A stretch of DNA of 64,000 nt from Cristatella mucedo (Eukaryota > Bryozoa > Phylactolaemata > Cristatellidae). Where the stretch lies: contig WPIO01000001.1 of NCBI GenBank assembly GCA_009760855.2, forward strand, positions 23,294,001-23,358,000, written 5' to 3'. Below the pieces are notes generated by a model that saw only the letters and a list, made by a program, of their open reading frames with translations, did no database searches and was not told where the DNA came from. A program made the translations under genes and the position numbers. Below, one piece after another: positions 1-26,317 of this stretch. The first letter of the stretch is position 1. Each line of letters begins with the position of its first letter.

Positions 1-499
1 TTTGTGCTATTTCTGCAGCTAAGACTTTGGTCTGAAGCTGTTACAGCACATTAAAAAATATTCGGCATTAGAAGTGCATAGGAACGATAGCAGCCGTCTT
101 GCTCTAGTCTCAATGCTGGCAACTGTCTCGGTGTGTATAGCACCTAAAACAAGGCTCTCAATGTTTTTCAGTAGAAGGCATGCAGTGATGTCCCGATTGA
201 GAGCTTGACAGCTGAAGTTGCTGCTTGCTGCTAAAATATGGGATTCGAAAGAAGAATCACTGGTTCAAATTATACAAATTCACAGGAGGGGCTGCATCTA
301 CACAATGTTTAGTCCAGCGACAATACTAAGTGTGTCCAAATTCTATACTTTACCATTAAGTATCCTTCTCGATTGCATGTCTCCACTCGGTCTCCCTATT
401 GCTGTTCATATTAAAGATACATGAATGAGTAGTGGTACACAAGCTAGACACTTCGTAGCAAGCATAACTTCCAGTCAAGTTTTCAAGCTTATCACACCA

Positions 500-883
500 C
501 TGAGTCTGCATTGCTTTGGGTCTCTAATGACTTTCTTAGGAGTACAGACGTACGAGAGGCAGAGTCTCTCTGCTTGCTTTGCTGGATCTTTCGACAGCGT
601 TTGATACTATTCATAACCAAGCCCTTTGCGATCGCCTTTCATCTTGCCAAGGCATCAGTGACAATATATTGCAATGTTTTAGGATCTATCTCAGCACTAG
701 ACTCCAGAGTACTGCTGCAAAGGTCAAAATTAGTCCAAGGTGAATCTGAGTATGGAGTAAGGAGGACTTAGTAGTAGATCCACTTCTTTTCACAATTTGG
801 ACTCAGCCTCTTGCTCATGTAATCCTCAAACACAATCTGCGCTTTCATTTCTATGCAGATGATACAAAGCTGTACCTGTGGTT

Positions 884-964
<81 letters not shown>

Positions 965-1565
965 CTAGCACGTCATACTCTCTTAACTACTTTGCTACAT
1001 GTATTGCTGACATTTGCACTTGAATGGCAACTACTGTCTCAAATTGAACGCCGATCAAATTGAATGACGATAACACCCACTTAATAGTTATGAGCAAACA
1101 AAGTCTTACTCAGAAACGGGAAACCTGTGCCTCAATGGGCTCGGCCAACGTGAATGGCAAAAATGCCACAATAAGTCACTACTCACAGACCTACACTGGC
1201 TTCCCATCAAACTGCTTATCAACTTCAAGATTCTGTCCATCACTTCTAGGCTCCGTTGCTTGCTCGCTCCTATCTACTTATCTGAAATGTTTCCTAATAA
1301 GGCTCGGCATTATATCACCTGTTCTTTTGACTCAAGTTAGCAGCACCTCTAACCAACCTCAAAGCCTTGCCGAAAGTGCCTATATTTCGTATGTTCCCAA
1401 AGTCTGAAACTCACTCTCGAGTGATATCACGACAACACCCCTGACTTTTAAAAGACATTTAAAAAGACCATTCAACCGCGCTTCCTTTGCAGTAAATGTA
1501 AAGTGTCTAGAAAGAGATTGAGTTCTCTGAGAGCACCACATCAAACGTATTATCGTTATTATTTT
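500..1565 (+). mobile_element. LINE-A fragment (L2/CR1-like non-LTR retrotransposon)
   Basis: This is a decayed reverse-transcriptase region reading left to right. Seen: a peptide close to LDLSTAFDTIHNQALCDRLS (about 575-640), the catalytic FYADDTKLYL box (about 850-880), a LHWLPIKLLINFKILSI-like stretch (about 1190-1240), and at 1497-1565 the family tail (TGTAAAGTGTCTAGAAAGAG, then ATT-rich DNA). Frameshifts and stops break the frame, and a TC microsatellite sits just after the YADD box. Known: YADD is the RT active site, and ATT-rich 3' ends are usual for L2/CR1 elements. It lies in the intron or flank of the ALDH3 gene and cannot be active. Confidence 0.85.
888..958 (+). repeat. (TC)n microsatellite
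   Basis: Uninterrupted TC dinucleotides inside LINE-A, directly downstream of the RT YADD box. The minus-strand open frame made of Arg-Glu repeats is a by-product of the repeat. Confidence 0.95.
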
Positions 1566-2027
1566 TATAAGCTAAATACCTACCGGTTCGTAACACGTTT
1601 ACTCTGAGTGTGTGAATCTTCCTTAGCATGCTTATGAATGCTAAAACTCGGATTTATATCACTAACCAATCGACATGCCTCCTTTCCAGCATATGCCACA
1701 TACATAGAAAAAGATTCAGTTATCTTATTGCACAACACAGACGTCTTTTTATTATCCTTATTACCAGTATTACTAACTCACAGCTACGAGTGGGACTCGG
1801 ATCTTTATTGCCTGCAGCACTAAGTAGATAGTGTGCTTTTGGCTTGGTCGCCGACAGACTTATTGCCATTGAAGCAGTGATCCTGTAACATTTTACCAAC
1901 AGTTTACTGTCAGCGCTGTCAAAATGCTCAAAAAGACATTACAATTCTAAACGAATCACTTGCCCATCACCGATAGCAGGAACGTTAAACCGAAATACAG
2001 AGCAGACTTGGCCAGCAAAGCACTCAC

Positions 2028-3134
2028 CGGAAGCGACTGCTGCTATCAGAGGACACACTGACAGCTGTAAAGGATAGTTCCAAGCAGATATGTTGAGCAC
2101 CACGCCGAATGGCTCGTAGCGAATGTACGCTTGCCCTATGGCATTGGCCAGGCCTCGTTCCACCTAGGATAGCAAAGCACGGCGGCTGCAGTCACAGCTG
2201 GAGCAGCAGCAGCAGCAGCTGGCTTCGACGAGCAGCCGGTACGAATGCCCCGATTAAGCTTCGTGGGGGGGGGCCGGCCGGCCGCCTGCCCTTTGCTGTT
2301 CAACCAGAAATAAGCAGGACAGCCGAGCTCTCCGGCAGCTTCCTCCCACATCCGGTCAGGATGCCGGGGCTGCCAGGCATCTCTGTGCAGAGGCTGCCAG
2401 GCTTTCCCTTCCTTTGCCGTATCGCTAACTTAAAAGGATACCGGATGCCACTGCTTCGTCGGCAGGCGACCGACGAACGACGGCTCGCTGGCCGGCGCTC
2501 GGTGCCCACACGCTGGCACCACTTGCAAGGGCTCGCTGGCACGGCGCAGCACACTGCCTAGCCAAGCGACATCATACGTCGAAGGATGCTCCAGGGCAAA
2601 CAGCACGGACGGGAATGTGCGCTTGCAGCAGTGCTCGGCCGGCTTCCGGCTGCTAGCTGGTGGAAGGAAGCACCCGGACGAGAGTCGACCAGCCGGGGGG
2701 GGGCATGCATGCGAACATACCGGCTGGGGCTTCATCCAGTCGCTCAGCTGCCTAAGGGCACAGTTTGCTTCTCCAATGCTGAAGTCAATCTCGTCGATCA
2801 CGCTCTCCAGGTGGCACTGCAAGGCACAAAAAAAGTGCACAACCGGTAGGTTAGCCTTCGACACAAGCAAAAGTGAGTGGTCGCCAGCAGTCTCTGCTTC
2901 GCCTCGACGATTGGAGCCCAGCAGACGCCAAGCAGCCCGGGGATTTGCACACTGGTCAGGTGGGGGTGAGAGGGGCATCGCGCTCACTACCTTTCCCAGG
3001 TCTGCGCGGAGGGCTTTAATGAGCCTCTCGCGGTTTTCGTCCAAGAGCTTGACAGTGGCCAGCAATTGAGACCTTCGCCATTCATACGACTTCGTCTTAC
3101 CGGTCTTGAAGCTGGCTTTGATGTCCGAGACAAG
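2028..3134 (-). CDS. Aldehyde dehydrogenase, ALDH3-type (partial, three internal exons)
   Basis: NAD(P)-dependent oxidation of fatty or aromatic aldehydes to acids is the family role. Three minus-strand exons join in phase. Exon 3134-2991 (48 codons) contains [20 protein letters not shown] and ends RADLGK before GTAGTG. Exon 2816-2721 (32 codons) contains SDWMKPQP. Exon 2163-2028 (45 codons plus 1 base) contains [18 protein letters not shown], the ALDH3 dinucleotide-fold signature, and ends before GTGAGT. Together they give about 125 residues of the N-terminal cofactor-binding half. The acceptor before the first exon is TTGTAG. The start exon was not found between 3135 and 9490. The catalytic Cys/Glu half must lie beyond the left edge, because no further exon was recognised in 1-2027. 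It is divergent from TEX9. Family assignment is firm; the exact paralogue is not. Confidence 0.88.
2198..2225 (+). repeat. CAG/AGC triplet run in ALDH3 intron
   Basis: Short imperfect AGC repeat inside the intron between the second and third ALDH3 exons. The long open frames of both strands across 2109-3069 owe their length to the locally GC-rich intron, not to coding. Confidence 0.6.
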
Positions 3135-3674
3135 CTACAAGTGAGCATACATTGTGCAGTCAAAGCAAGGAGCTGCGCATGCATGCCCTTGCAGTTGCTG
3201 CACTTGCAGCAAAGCCTCAATATTGCTGCTAGGCTACATGCTTAATAATAACAATAAAATAAGATTCGTATAGCATGGGCAGGTCGAGTAGCAAGTTCAA
3301 ACGTCAAAGCCTGTAAGAGGAAGCAGTAGCACTCGCCTGCGAGCATAGTGGCACGAAGAACTACGATTGGACGGGTGCGGTTAACTGCCTATGGCCACAA
3401 ATCCAGATGGGGGGGGGCAAATTTCGGTAGTCGGCAAGGTAAAAAACCCAGACTCAAATATGTTTGCAAAAAAGAGATTCGTATGCTTGATGGGCTAGTT
3501 TTGTTATGCTACCACCAACCCAAGCAAGATATGTGCACTTCTGACGGTTCATAGCTCTTATCGGCTGTAGTTTTTCCCTAATATATTTGGTGTATATTTA
3601 AACAAAAAACTGAAAAGGCAGTCATATCCTATTAAAGATTCAAGTAATGATATTTATATACACATGTATATAAT

Positions 3675-3812
3675 TAATTTGTATAGCACCCCAAGAGAAC
3701 TTAATCTCTATTCAGGTGCTTCATATACGCCACGGGGCTCGAGCCCACGACCTTGGTCAGACCTTAGTCGGGGCAAGCACCTTAACCACTGGGTCAAACC
3801 AGCGAGGTATTA
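3675..3812 (-). mobile_element. SINE-1 copy (tRNA head plus LINE-A-like tail)
   Basis: Read on the minus strand: a tRNA-like head with an A-box-like CAGTGGTTAAGGTGCTTG and a B-box-like GGGCTCGAGCCC, then a tail with GAGATTAAGTTCTCTTGGGG, which resembles the LINE-A 3' end. It is flanked by AT-rich sequence (TATTATTATT). It lies between the ALDH3 exons and TEX9. Confidence 0.75.
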
Positions 3813-4011
3813 TTATTCCTAATATCATTTAAACCAAATGGAACAGTTGGGCTGGCTTTATGTGTCACTATAATTCATCTTCATATAAAAATTACTGCAC
3901 AAACGGTATCCGTGAGCAGCTCCTTTAACACTTCTTTAGTTCACTGCTGCAGGTGTCACATCATTAGGGTCAAGGTTTGGAACATGCAAACCTCTTCCAA
4001 ATCTGACGTAG

Positions 4012-4100
4012 TTAATAATAATAATATTAATTACAATGCACTTGATAAAGTGCCCTCAGAGAACTCAATCTCTTTCTAGATGCTTTACAATTGGTTAGTC
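4012..4100 (-). mobile_element. LINE-A 3' tail fragment
   Basis: Reverse complement carries the family end: the GTAAAGCATCTAGAAAGAGA-like motif followed by GAGTTCTCTGAGGGC and ATT repeats. Only the tail is recognisable. Confidence 0.7.
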
Positions 4101-4829
4101 TCTAGCAGAGCTTAGAATGCTTGATGGTCAAGCTGTAAGTAGCATGATGCTCTGATAATCGTAGTTACAGAAAACCAGCTAGAGAACCAACAGCCTCTCA
4201 CTATGCTTGCCCTAAGCACCACAAGCCGAATTTTTTGAAAAGCCCTGTTGGGCCAAATGACACTGATCAATCGTTGTAGCAAGCCAGACAAGGAATGCGG
4301 CTTGATCGTGTTCTGCATTGCTCCATGCATCGACAGTGATGAACAAGGGAAGGTAAGTTAAGCAGAATGATAAGATAGATTAAAAAATTGCTCGATTGCT
4401 GTCAAGGCTTGAATTTGCTTCGACGCATCTGCCCTTGACAAGCCTCGGCAGCTTAGAGGTGGGTGCTATCACTTCACTGCCCAGATCAGAGACTCGAGTC
4501 CTGCAGCAAACAATTATAATTGGTTGCTGCAACATTTGCATTAGCTTGCAAATGAAAAGTTTCTGACAGTTGTTTTCAATCCAATATGGGATTTGGGTAA
4601 GTATTGGGATGCTCCTTCAGAATCTGTAACTTGTTTTAACGCAGCACATCTGGATGCTTAACAATTTGCATTTATTTTAAATACTTCCACATGCAATATA
4701 TAGTTTTTAAAATTGTTTAGTAATAATGTCATCTAAGTCATGCACAATTTAAACATAAGTCTTCCTTCATGTAGTCAAATACTTGTAAAATGCTTCTTCT
4801 TAGACTTTCTGCTATGCTCAGCAGCTGGA

Positions 4830-6035
4830 TTGAGCTTCAAGCTCCAACAGTAATCGGGCCGCCATGTTAACATTCCAGCGCCTTAATATCTATGCTCCAT
4901 TTCACATATGTCCTGATGGAACCTCTCACCCTGTTCCTCACTAAATACATATGATAGTTTAGAAAAATTATCTTAACACTCATTCTGCTGCCAAGTGCCG
5001 TGTAGCATTGAATCATATTCTCAACGATTCACCTGTAGTCAGCAGGCTTATGATTGCCGAGAAAGTTCTCTACCAAAGCCTTAAATCTATTCCATGCCTG
5101 CAACTCTAATCTTGTCACTTTTTATACAAACTGTGTGCCTTTGAACAATTCTCTTATCCGTGAATAAAAAAAAATGCCAGCTTCTATCATTGCCTCGCTA
5201 ACTTGAGGACAATTTTCGTTCTTAAATACTTAAATGTATCACCATCTTGGTTCAGAGCCTTGTTATAGTTTTTCTTAAGTCCAAGCTTTATGTGCAAGGG
5301 AGGAAGTAACACTTCCTTGCTCTAAACAAGAGAAGACTCTCAGACGCTGTCACTCCCAGGCACAAAATGTGCTCGCTCTGGCCCAACTTTCTTTTGGTAA
5401 TGAAGAGCATCAGCCAGACTATACCCAAGACATAAAAAGCACAGATATATTGCATAGCCGCTTGAAGTCCAAGCAGAAGAGCGATATGACCTTTATATTC
5501 CCACGTATCTGTGTTGGTCATATTCGATTTCGTCGGGAAGTATGTTCAAGTTTAAGTAAAGAGGAAAGTTCGTTTCAATTGTGAAGTAAAACTCTCTTTA
5601 AACTGGGGTTCAGTGAATCAACGACGATTCTCCACTCAGCTTGATCATAGTACTTTTCCATTTGGTTCACTAGACCTTTGACGTTGCTGCAACAGACTAG
5701 TGAATTATCAGTCGAAATATTTGGAAGTAACTTTTCGTCATGTCTTTACCAAGACAATGTAGTACCCGGCGCAAGAACATTTTTCTTTTAATCTAGAACC
5801 AAAGAATTTAGCTGACTCTTTAGGCAGGTCAAGGTCTCTCACCAAGTCATCAAGATCATAGTGTGATATTAGCTTGGCTGTTGCAACATCAAAGACATCA
5901 TAGTTGTCATCAAAATCACCTTCAGTTGAACTCAAATCACTGCCAGTCAATATGGCATCAAGTGTAACAGGTGGAACAGGTACTCTGACCTCATCACTGT
6001 GCCATACAGGTCCCGAGGGTGACGGTAGATTTGGA
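4830..6035 (-). pseudogene. Family X pseudogene (multicopy invertebrate ORF, probably mobile)
   Basis: The minus strand keeps blocks, in order, of a protein family I know as multicopy and unnamed in invertebrate genomes. They are an acidic N-terminus, then DLDDLVRDLDLPKESAKFFG (about 5800-5860), an EWRIVVDSLNPSLKRVLLHN-like block (about 5585-5640), ISLLLGL-like residues (about 5460-5490), NFLGNHKPADYR (about 5040-5070), and a MSVKIIFLNYHM-like block (about 4960-5000). Stops and frameshifts occur throughout. The block order matches the copy at 59915-61240. The usual C-terminal GERFHQ-type block is mostly lost. The function is unknown, and the transposon link rests only on copy number. Confidence 0.7.
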
Positions 6036-9000
6036 TATTAAACTGTATGCTTCTTCTTCTTGCTGAACCCCTGCCTGTTAGTGATGCCGACATAACAATT
6101 CGTAACACGGTCAGTTTGTTCTCTCCAAATCAATGGTACTCCAAATGGCAAGCATTTGCTTTGACCTTTAAACCACTATCTCAAATTTTCTACATACGGC
6201 TAGCATACCATATGTGCAGCCATGTCATATCATTATCTCCAATTTGGATCCGAAGTAGGCGTGATAGCATTGTTTGATGACTGTAGTAATCGGTAGCCGC
6301 TGCTCTTTTGTTGAGAATCTCCTGCAGATGTAGCTGAATATATGAGGAGAATTATTCCAATCCCTTGGCATTGTAAATCACAATAACACAACATGTATGT
6401 CATTGATAACTGTAACAAGTAATCTAATGAAAGCCAATATAATTATTCTTACTGGGTAATGATAAAGTGCACCTGATCTTTGATAAACAAAATCTAACAA
6501 ACCTGACGTGCCAAAGCAAAACCAAATACAATATAAATCATCATTTGTGATGTATATTTTGAAAATATTAACAAATGCGAAACAACTGATATAATTCAGA
6601 CCAGTGTTATTTATAGGCCACTACAAGCCACACGAAAGGTGCCTATGCTCTCCTGCTGCTACATAAATGAGACTGTTGAATCAGCTCACCTTTTCGTTCC
6701 TTTTTTAATTTTGAATGCACGTCACCAGCATTCCTACTGGCAAAAAATTGGGGATCAGCAACTCATTGCAATTTGTTAGGTATGCCATGGATGCAGACCG
6801 AAATTATTAGGCCTATCTTTGTCCAGTAGCAAACCTAGCCACTAATGCCATACACATGCACAGGCAGTGGTGCTTAATTCAGCCCAGACGGCACATGCCA
6901 CGCTATGTGACAACTGCCCGTCAGCAGTTGGCAGCTGTGTTCAACCACCAGCTGGTCCAATAAGGCTGTTCTTTCCATCGATTCTCTCTTCTCATCCTCA
7001 ACAACATTTCCTCTCAATCAACATGGATCGACATGGTTGGTGGGCGTGTTCCCAGCAAGTCTCAAGTGGGTCAGAATTCCCCATTCACCCATAGCATAGT
7101 CCTAGGCTACACTAACACCAGTAAGCCTACAACCCTTCAGCACATCGCTTATGCTGAAGTATTAGATCCCAATCATTGTATAACAGCAATTCTAGCAGTT
7201 GCGTTGCTTATCCATGCATCTTCTCCAAACAGCAACCATAGGTGAAGTAATCCACCAGCCCCACTCACAAATAAAAAACAAAACGAATATATAGTGACCG
7301 GACCCAGCCAAGTGCTTTAAAAGCAGCCTTTGCACTACTAAGGTAACCAACTGAAGGCCACAAACTATTTTCATCTGAAAAGAAGTAGCAGTATCCTTTG
7401 GCATTGCAGTGGCCTAGCAGGTCACATTATGAACTAACCCGGCCGATGTCCCTACTTGTCTTTTCAACTTGGCAACGTGACTCCACTAGCTTTTTCAACA
7501 AACAGCTGACCATTTAAAAGCGACCAAATATTCCAATCGGATCTGTGAATTGACAGTGAATGTGCTATGGATTCTCAAATCACCAAGCTCCCATGCCCAT
7601 TGCCTGCCTATCCCTATCAGTAACCACTAGCATATTGTTTTCACCAACAACAGTAGTTGACCTAATTGACTAGCTGATATAGCACCCTAGGGTCACTTGG
7701 CCCGACAGGCATGGTAGTGCTGAGCTGGCAAGTGTCCTGAGGAATTGCTTTCAGTAAGTATGCATGATAAACAGATTGAGCTGGCGATTGTCTATAGCCA
7801 GCCATGCCAGACAGAGCTCGAGACGATAAATAAGATGCGCTACCATAAACTTCGATGCAAAAAATAGCACCCGAAATCACTGAGGACGATCAGCATACAT
7901 GATCTTTCAAAAGCATATCAAGCAGCTACTATACACAGATAAGGAAGGATTCGGTCATGAGTAAGTTTTGTTCAGCGAGCTGATCTCAGCTTAGATGAAC
8001 AACGCGAGCACTGCAGAAGCAACCGCTCGATGCAGGAGAGTGGGAGGGCAATGTCAGAAATAACCCAAGATGCTCTAGCACCTGTGCTCTGACTGATAAT
8101 AAAAGCTTATCAGAAAGGTAGAACATTAAGGAACCGACCATGCAAGCCAGCCCGGGCAAGAGCCACAGCCCATGAGCAGACGCTAGCAAGCAACCAAAAG
8201 GTGGTGCTCGTGGAGGAGGAGACGACAAGCTAGCGAGAGTGAAGACGAGAGATACAGAGATCGATTGATAGAGAAACAGAGCACTGATGAGACCGAGAGA
8301 GTGACAAGAGCGAAAGAAAAAATGACCGGCAGAGATGCAGTGGAACAGCTATCCCCGTGGATTATGAGGAAGGTCAAAGACGCTCTCTGTCAGACGGGTT
8401 CACTATAGCAAGTCGATGCCGTATTAATGTCTGGCAAATAACAAATTCTGAGCTAATAACAACAAGCAGAGCCACGCTGACATTTCGCAAAACTTAGCAA
8501 TAAATGATGTACTGAAACTTTGGCGAGCTAAATCAGCCAAATAATGACTGCCAAGGCATGATGAGAGGTTTATGAATTATATTGACAAGGAATAGGTTAC
8601 GTAACAAGCTATGTTGAGACGGCATAAAAACCTTACGTCACATATAAGTCAATTTTTCTTTAGGCATCATTCCAGGCAATTGAGATGTGTTCTGGACGTT
8701 TAATTATGAGTTACGTTATGGCTGGTGCTGGACACCTGTAGCCCTCTGCGGCTGTCTAATAGACGGTCTGTTCTGGGCTACGAGTATGGATTTGTCATAT
8801 GTCACTTGTCATGAGGTAAGTGCGCTCTTTAGAGCTTTCTCAGCTATAGTTAGAATGGCTATGTGCATCGAGGCAGACACTACGACTAGTTACCACGCTT
8901 TAAGGCTCAAGCTCCAGCTGTATGTGCCGCACGACGGAGAGGGCTAGAGCAGTTACGAGCTGCGTTTGCTGCCTAACAATATCGGTGCAAATGCTACTTG

Positions 9001-9493
9001 AGTGCATTTGCAACACTATTACTCCGGAAAAATAACACTCCAGTCTAGTATAATAAGCACGTCGGTGAACAAGCAGAAAGATTGATGGAAGGCATACCTT
9101 GCTATAGTTGGGTTCCATCTCAGCGATACGTGGTCAATCCCGGAAGCGAATGACGTAGATGGTGTTCGGATGTGTATGACCGTCTGGCCGTTGCCGGTAG
9201 CTACTTCCGCCGACGCTCCTGGGACCTGCTTACTCGTGCCGGTGTAAAGCAAATCCCGATTGAAGTGCGCCTCCTTAGCGGTACGTAGTTTCCTATGATG
9301 ATATAATCGCCCTATAACTTGTTGAGAGGCGCCACCGACTCTCATATTTGCTTGGCTTAATTGCCTATCTAAATTGCTATTTCGCGCTTTTTATATCCTA
9401 CACACTTTACGACTTTGCAGCTTGAGATTTGGAAAGACTGCGCCTAACCCTAACCAGGAGACTTGATTACCTCTCCAGAACGGACATATTTGA
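6036..9493. other. Intergenic region between ALDH3 and TEX9, no gene recognised
   Basis: This stretch should hold the ALDH3 promoter and first exon (minus) and the TEX9 promoter (plus). Short open frames here show no family motif. The open frame on the minus strand at 9019-9345 (108 residues) is unassigned and may be chance. No clear repeats were seen except a GA-rich stretch near 8210-8320. Confidence 0.5.
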
Positions 9494-23943
<14,450 letters not shown>

Positions 23944-24579
23944 ATCAATGAGGTGTTTTCATGCACCAGAAAACATGAGCTCGGAGCTGCTACTCAGATC
24001 TGCATGAAGCCCCCTCATGCAAACGATGACGCCTACTGAAGAATAAGTACAGACATGGCAGATTGTGGTGGACGCGAGCTTTTGCTTTAAGAATTCACCC
24101 TGGGAGCTGATTGCAGTGCAGGCTGCCTGACCTCGAACTCGCTTGGAAGCTTTTCACTTTTCTACAAATGCTACTGCCAATGACGTGTATTCTTTACCTT
24201 TTTAATAGATGCACTACATATCAAACTTGTACCTATGGCTGATAAATGCACCATGTGGTTTTTGCTTTGTCTTGGACACTGAACGTCTCAGGAGATATGC
24301 ACTTTCAGTCTGTTTCAATCATGTCTTATGGTGTAGTGTTGCTTAGGGTGTGGTGTCTGCAATTAAAATTCTCACGCTTCATAGCCTTATAAAATGGGAC
24401 CCAAGTTCATGCTCCTGCTAACTCCCACATGCAAAAATCGGTTGGGGAAGTTGTTTCATGCTATCTCCCTGGAACACGGAGATCGTCAGTGACTCTCACG
24501 TTTGCAAGCAATTGCTGCCACGAGCATGGGACTTGGCTTGTAGAATAATGCTGAGCTGCATTGTAAATAAGAATGAGTC

Positions 24580-24585
24580 AATAAA
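24580..24585 (+). terminator. TEX9 poly(A) signal AATAAA
   Basis: Canonical AATAAA about 640 bases after the TEX9 stop codon (23941-23943). The region between is non-repetitive and is the likely 3' UTR. Confidence 0.6.
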
Positions 24586-24635
24586 CCAAGCCCTGCAGCA
24601 TTTCCTCGTGATCCTTCCACGAGAGAAAGTTATGT

Positions 24636-24671
24636 ATTGAAGGTCTGGATAGCTGAAACCAGACCTTCAAT
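24636..24671. repeat. Perfect 13-bp inverted repeat after the TEX9 poly(A) signal
   Basis: Arms ATTGAAGGTCTGG (24636-24648) and CCAGACCTTCAAT (24659-24671) are exact reverse complements with a 10-base loop. Confidence 0.85.
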
Positions 24672-24694
24672 GCCAAAGTTCAAATAAATAAATA

Positions 24695-24838
24695 AATAAA
24701 GTTTTATATCACCTTAAGAGAAATTAATCTCTGTTCAGGCGCTTTACATATGCTGCAGGGCTCGAGCCCACGTCTTCGATCAGACCTTGTTCGGGGGGGG
24801 GGGAAGCACCTTAACCACTGGGCCAAACCAGCAAGGCA
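24695..24838 (-). mobile_element. SINE-1 copy
   Basis: Minus strand: CTTGCTGGTTTGGCCCAGTG head, A-box-like GGTTAAGGTGCTTCC, B-box-like GGGCTCGAGCCC, and tail ending TGAACAGAGATTAATTTCTC. An AATA repeat at 24686-24700 marks the 3' end. A poly-G run interrupts the head. Confidence 0.75.
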
Positions 24839-25029
24839 TCCGGCCAACTTGCGTATTCCAAGAGGATAGACTCTCCCAAACGTAGAACAAGCCACCTAAA
24901 TATTTCGAGTAATTCGATCTTGTTTGAGTGTCAATCTTTTCATAGATTAAAATTTATAACCGATGGCATATAGGACGATGTTTCTAAATTCGGTAATATT
25001 TCCTTGGGGCTTGTGCTGTCCTGCTGGCT

Positions 25030-25290
25030 AAGGGTCTCTATTTTAAAGAAGCTAAAACCGCAGCTTTTTCTCACAGCATTCACTGGGTCCTTGTGATTTG
25101 GCCGTTGTGTGTATATGCATGCTTACTCTATGCATGTTACCACTAACCACATTATGAATATGCAGGTGGTCACTCTGCTTGTTCCTACCAATCGTATGGT
25201 CATGCTTCCTTAGCAGCAGAGTAAAGTGCATAGGAAGAAATTAAGTTCTCTAAGAGCTCTATGTAAATGTATTATCATTATTATACAGGT
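25030..25290 (+). mobile_element. LINE-A 3' UTR and tail
   Basis: Decayed LINE-A 3' end on the plus strand: TGCATGTTACCACTAACCAC, then GTGCATAGGAAGAAATTAAG and TTATCATTATTATA. It has the same layout as the other full LINE-A tails. Confidence 0.65.
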
Positions 25291-25749
25291 ATTTTGCAAA
25301 GCAGTAGTACAGTACTTGAGTCACCGACGTGAATATATATTCAGTTGTGCGACATAGTAACAAGTCATTAGGACGTATAAATGCAATCGGATCTTTGATC
25401 AACCTAAGTGTTCGACCACAGATTGGCTGCAAGCATGACTTTAGTTGAAGGAATGGCCACCATAAGCCGGGTACTGCTGTTTCTGAGTACTTGCCTTTAT
25501 GTACTGTGTGCCCTCACATATCCTCTAATATAAAACCATTAGATAGAAATGCTACTTTCGCATGTCCCAATCTATAGTGTTGCTACCTGGTTACAGGGCG
25601 AGAACTCCGGGTTGCCGAGCTTGAAAAGTCTTATCCTTTTACTTCCTTGATCTAAGGCTAATGCACAGTCACACGATCTTACCGTATAGTTTTTGCAAGC
25701 TATTTGCAAGATATTTTTTAATTCTCGCACTTGCGGTTAGGCATAGTTT

Positions 25750-26303
25750 TATAATAACACACTTGATAAAGTGCCCTCGGAGAGCTCAATCTCTTTCTAG
25801 GTGCTTTACAATTGCTGCAAATGAATCGTGATTGTATGGTTAGTAGTAGCATGCACAATAAACAACAAGAATAACATGGTTAGGAGTGACATGCACAGGG
25901 TCAGCATGCAAGTGTGGTTAGTGGCAGCACGCACAGTGTCAGCATGCATAAGCACATAAAGGACGAATCACAGGGACCCAATGAATGCTGTCCTAAATAG
26001 GTGTGTTTTTAAGTTCTTTTTAAATGTGGTCAAGTCAGAGGATGTTCTGATGCAAGTCGGGAATGGGTTCCAGGCTATGGGAACATACGAACTATAGGCA
26101 CAGTTTCCAAAGGAATTGAGGTTTGTACGAAGTATAGGTCGACAGTTAGATTCCGCAAAGCAGGTGGTACGTTGCTGAGCCTGGTGGGGGAGTAGATCTG
26201 ATAGGTAGGCTGGAGCCAAAGAATGAAGGGACCTAAAAGTGAGTGATAAAACGTTGAAGTCGATGCGTTGCTTGACTGGGAGCCAGTGCAGCTCGGTGAG
26301 AAT
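25750..26303 (-). mobile_element. LINE-A 3' fragment with coding end
   Basis: The minus strand encodes LTELHWLPVKQRIDFNVLSL, LAPAYLSDLLPHQAQQ and LTTFKKNLKTHLFRTAFIGS in one frame up to the stop near 25968. The 3' UTR and tail (TAGAAAGAGATTGAGCTCTC) follow. It is one of the better-preserved LINE-A ends. Confidence 0.85.
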
Positions 26304-26317
26304 AATGATATAATAAT

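Noticed and set aside
2430-3065. 211-codon minus-strand open frame as one continuous ALDH3 exon
   Set aside because: Only its ends match ALDH3. The middle has no family residues and is bounded by good splice sites, so it is an intron that happens to be open.
9435-9455. CCTAACCCTAACC near the TEX9 start, telomere-like
   Set aside because: Only two units; it is not a telomeric array.
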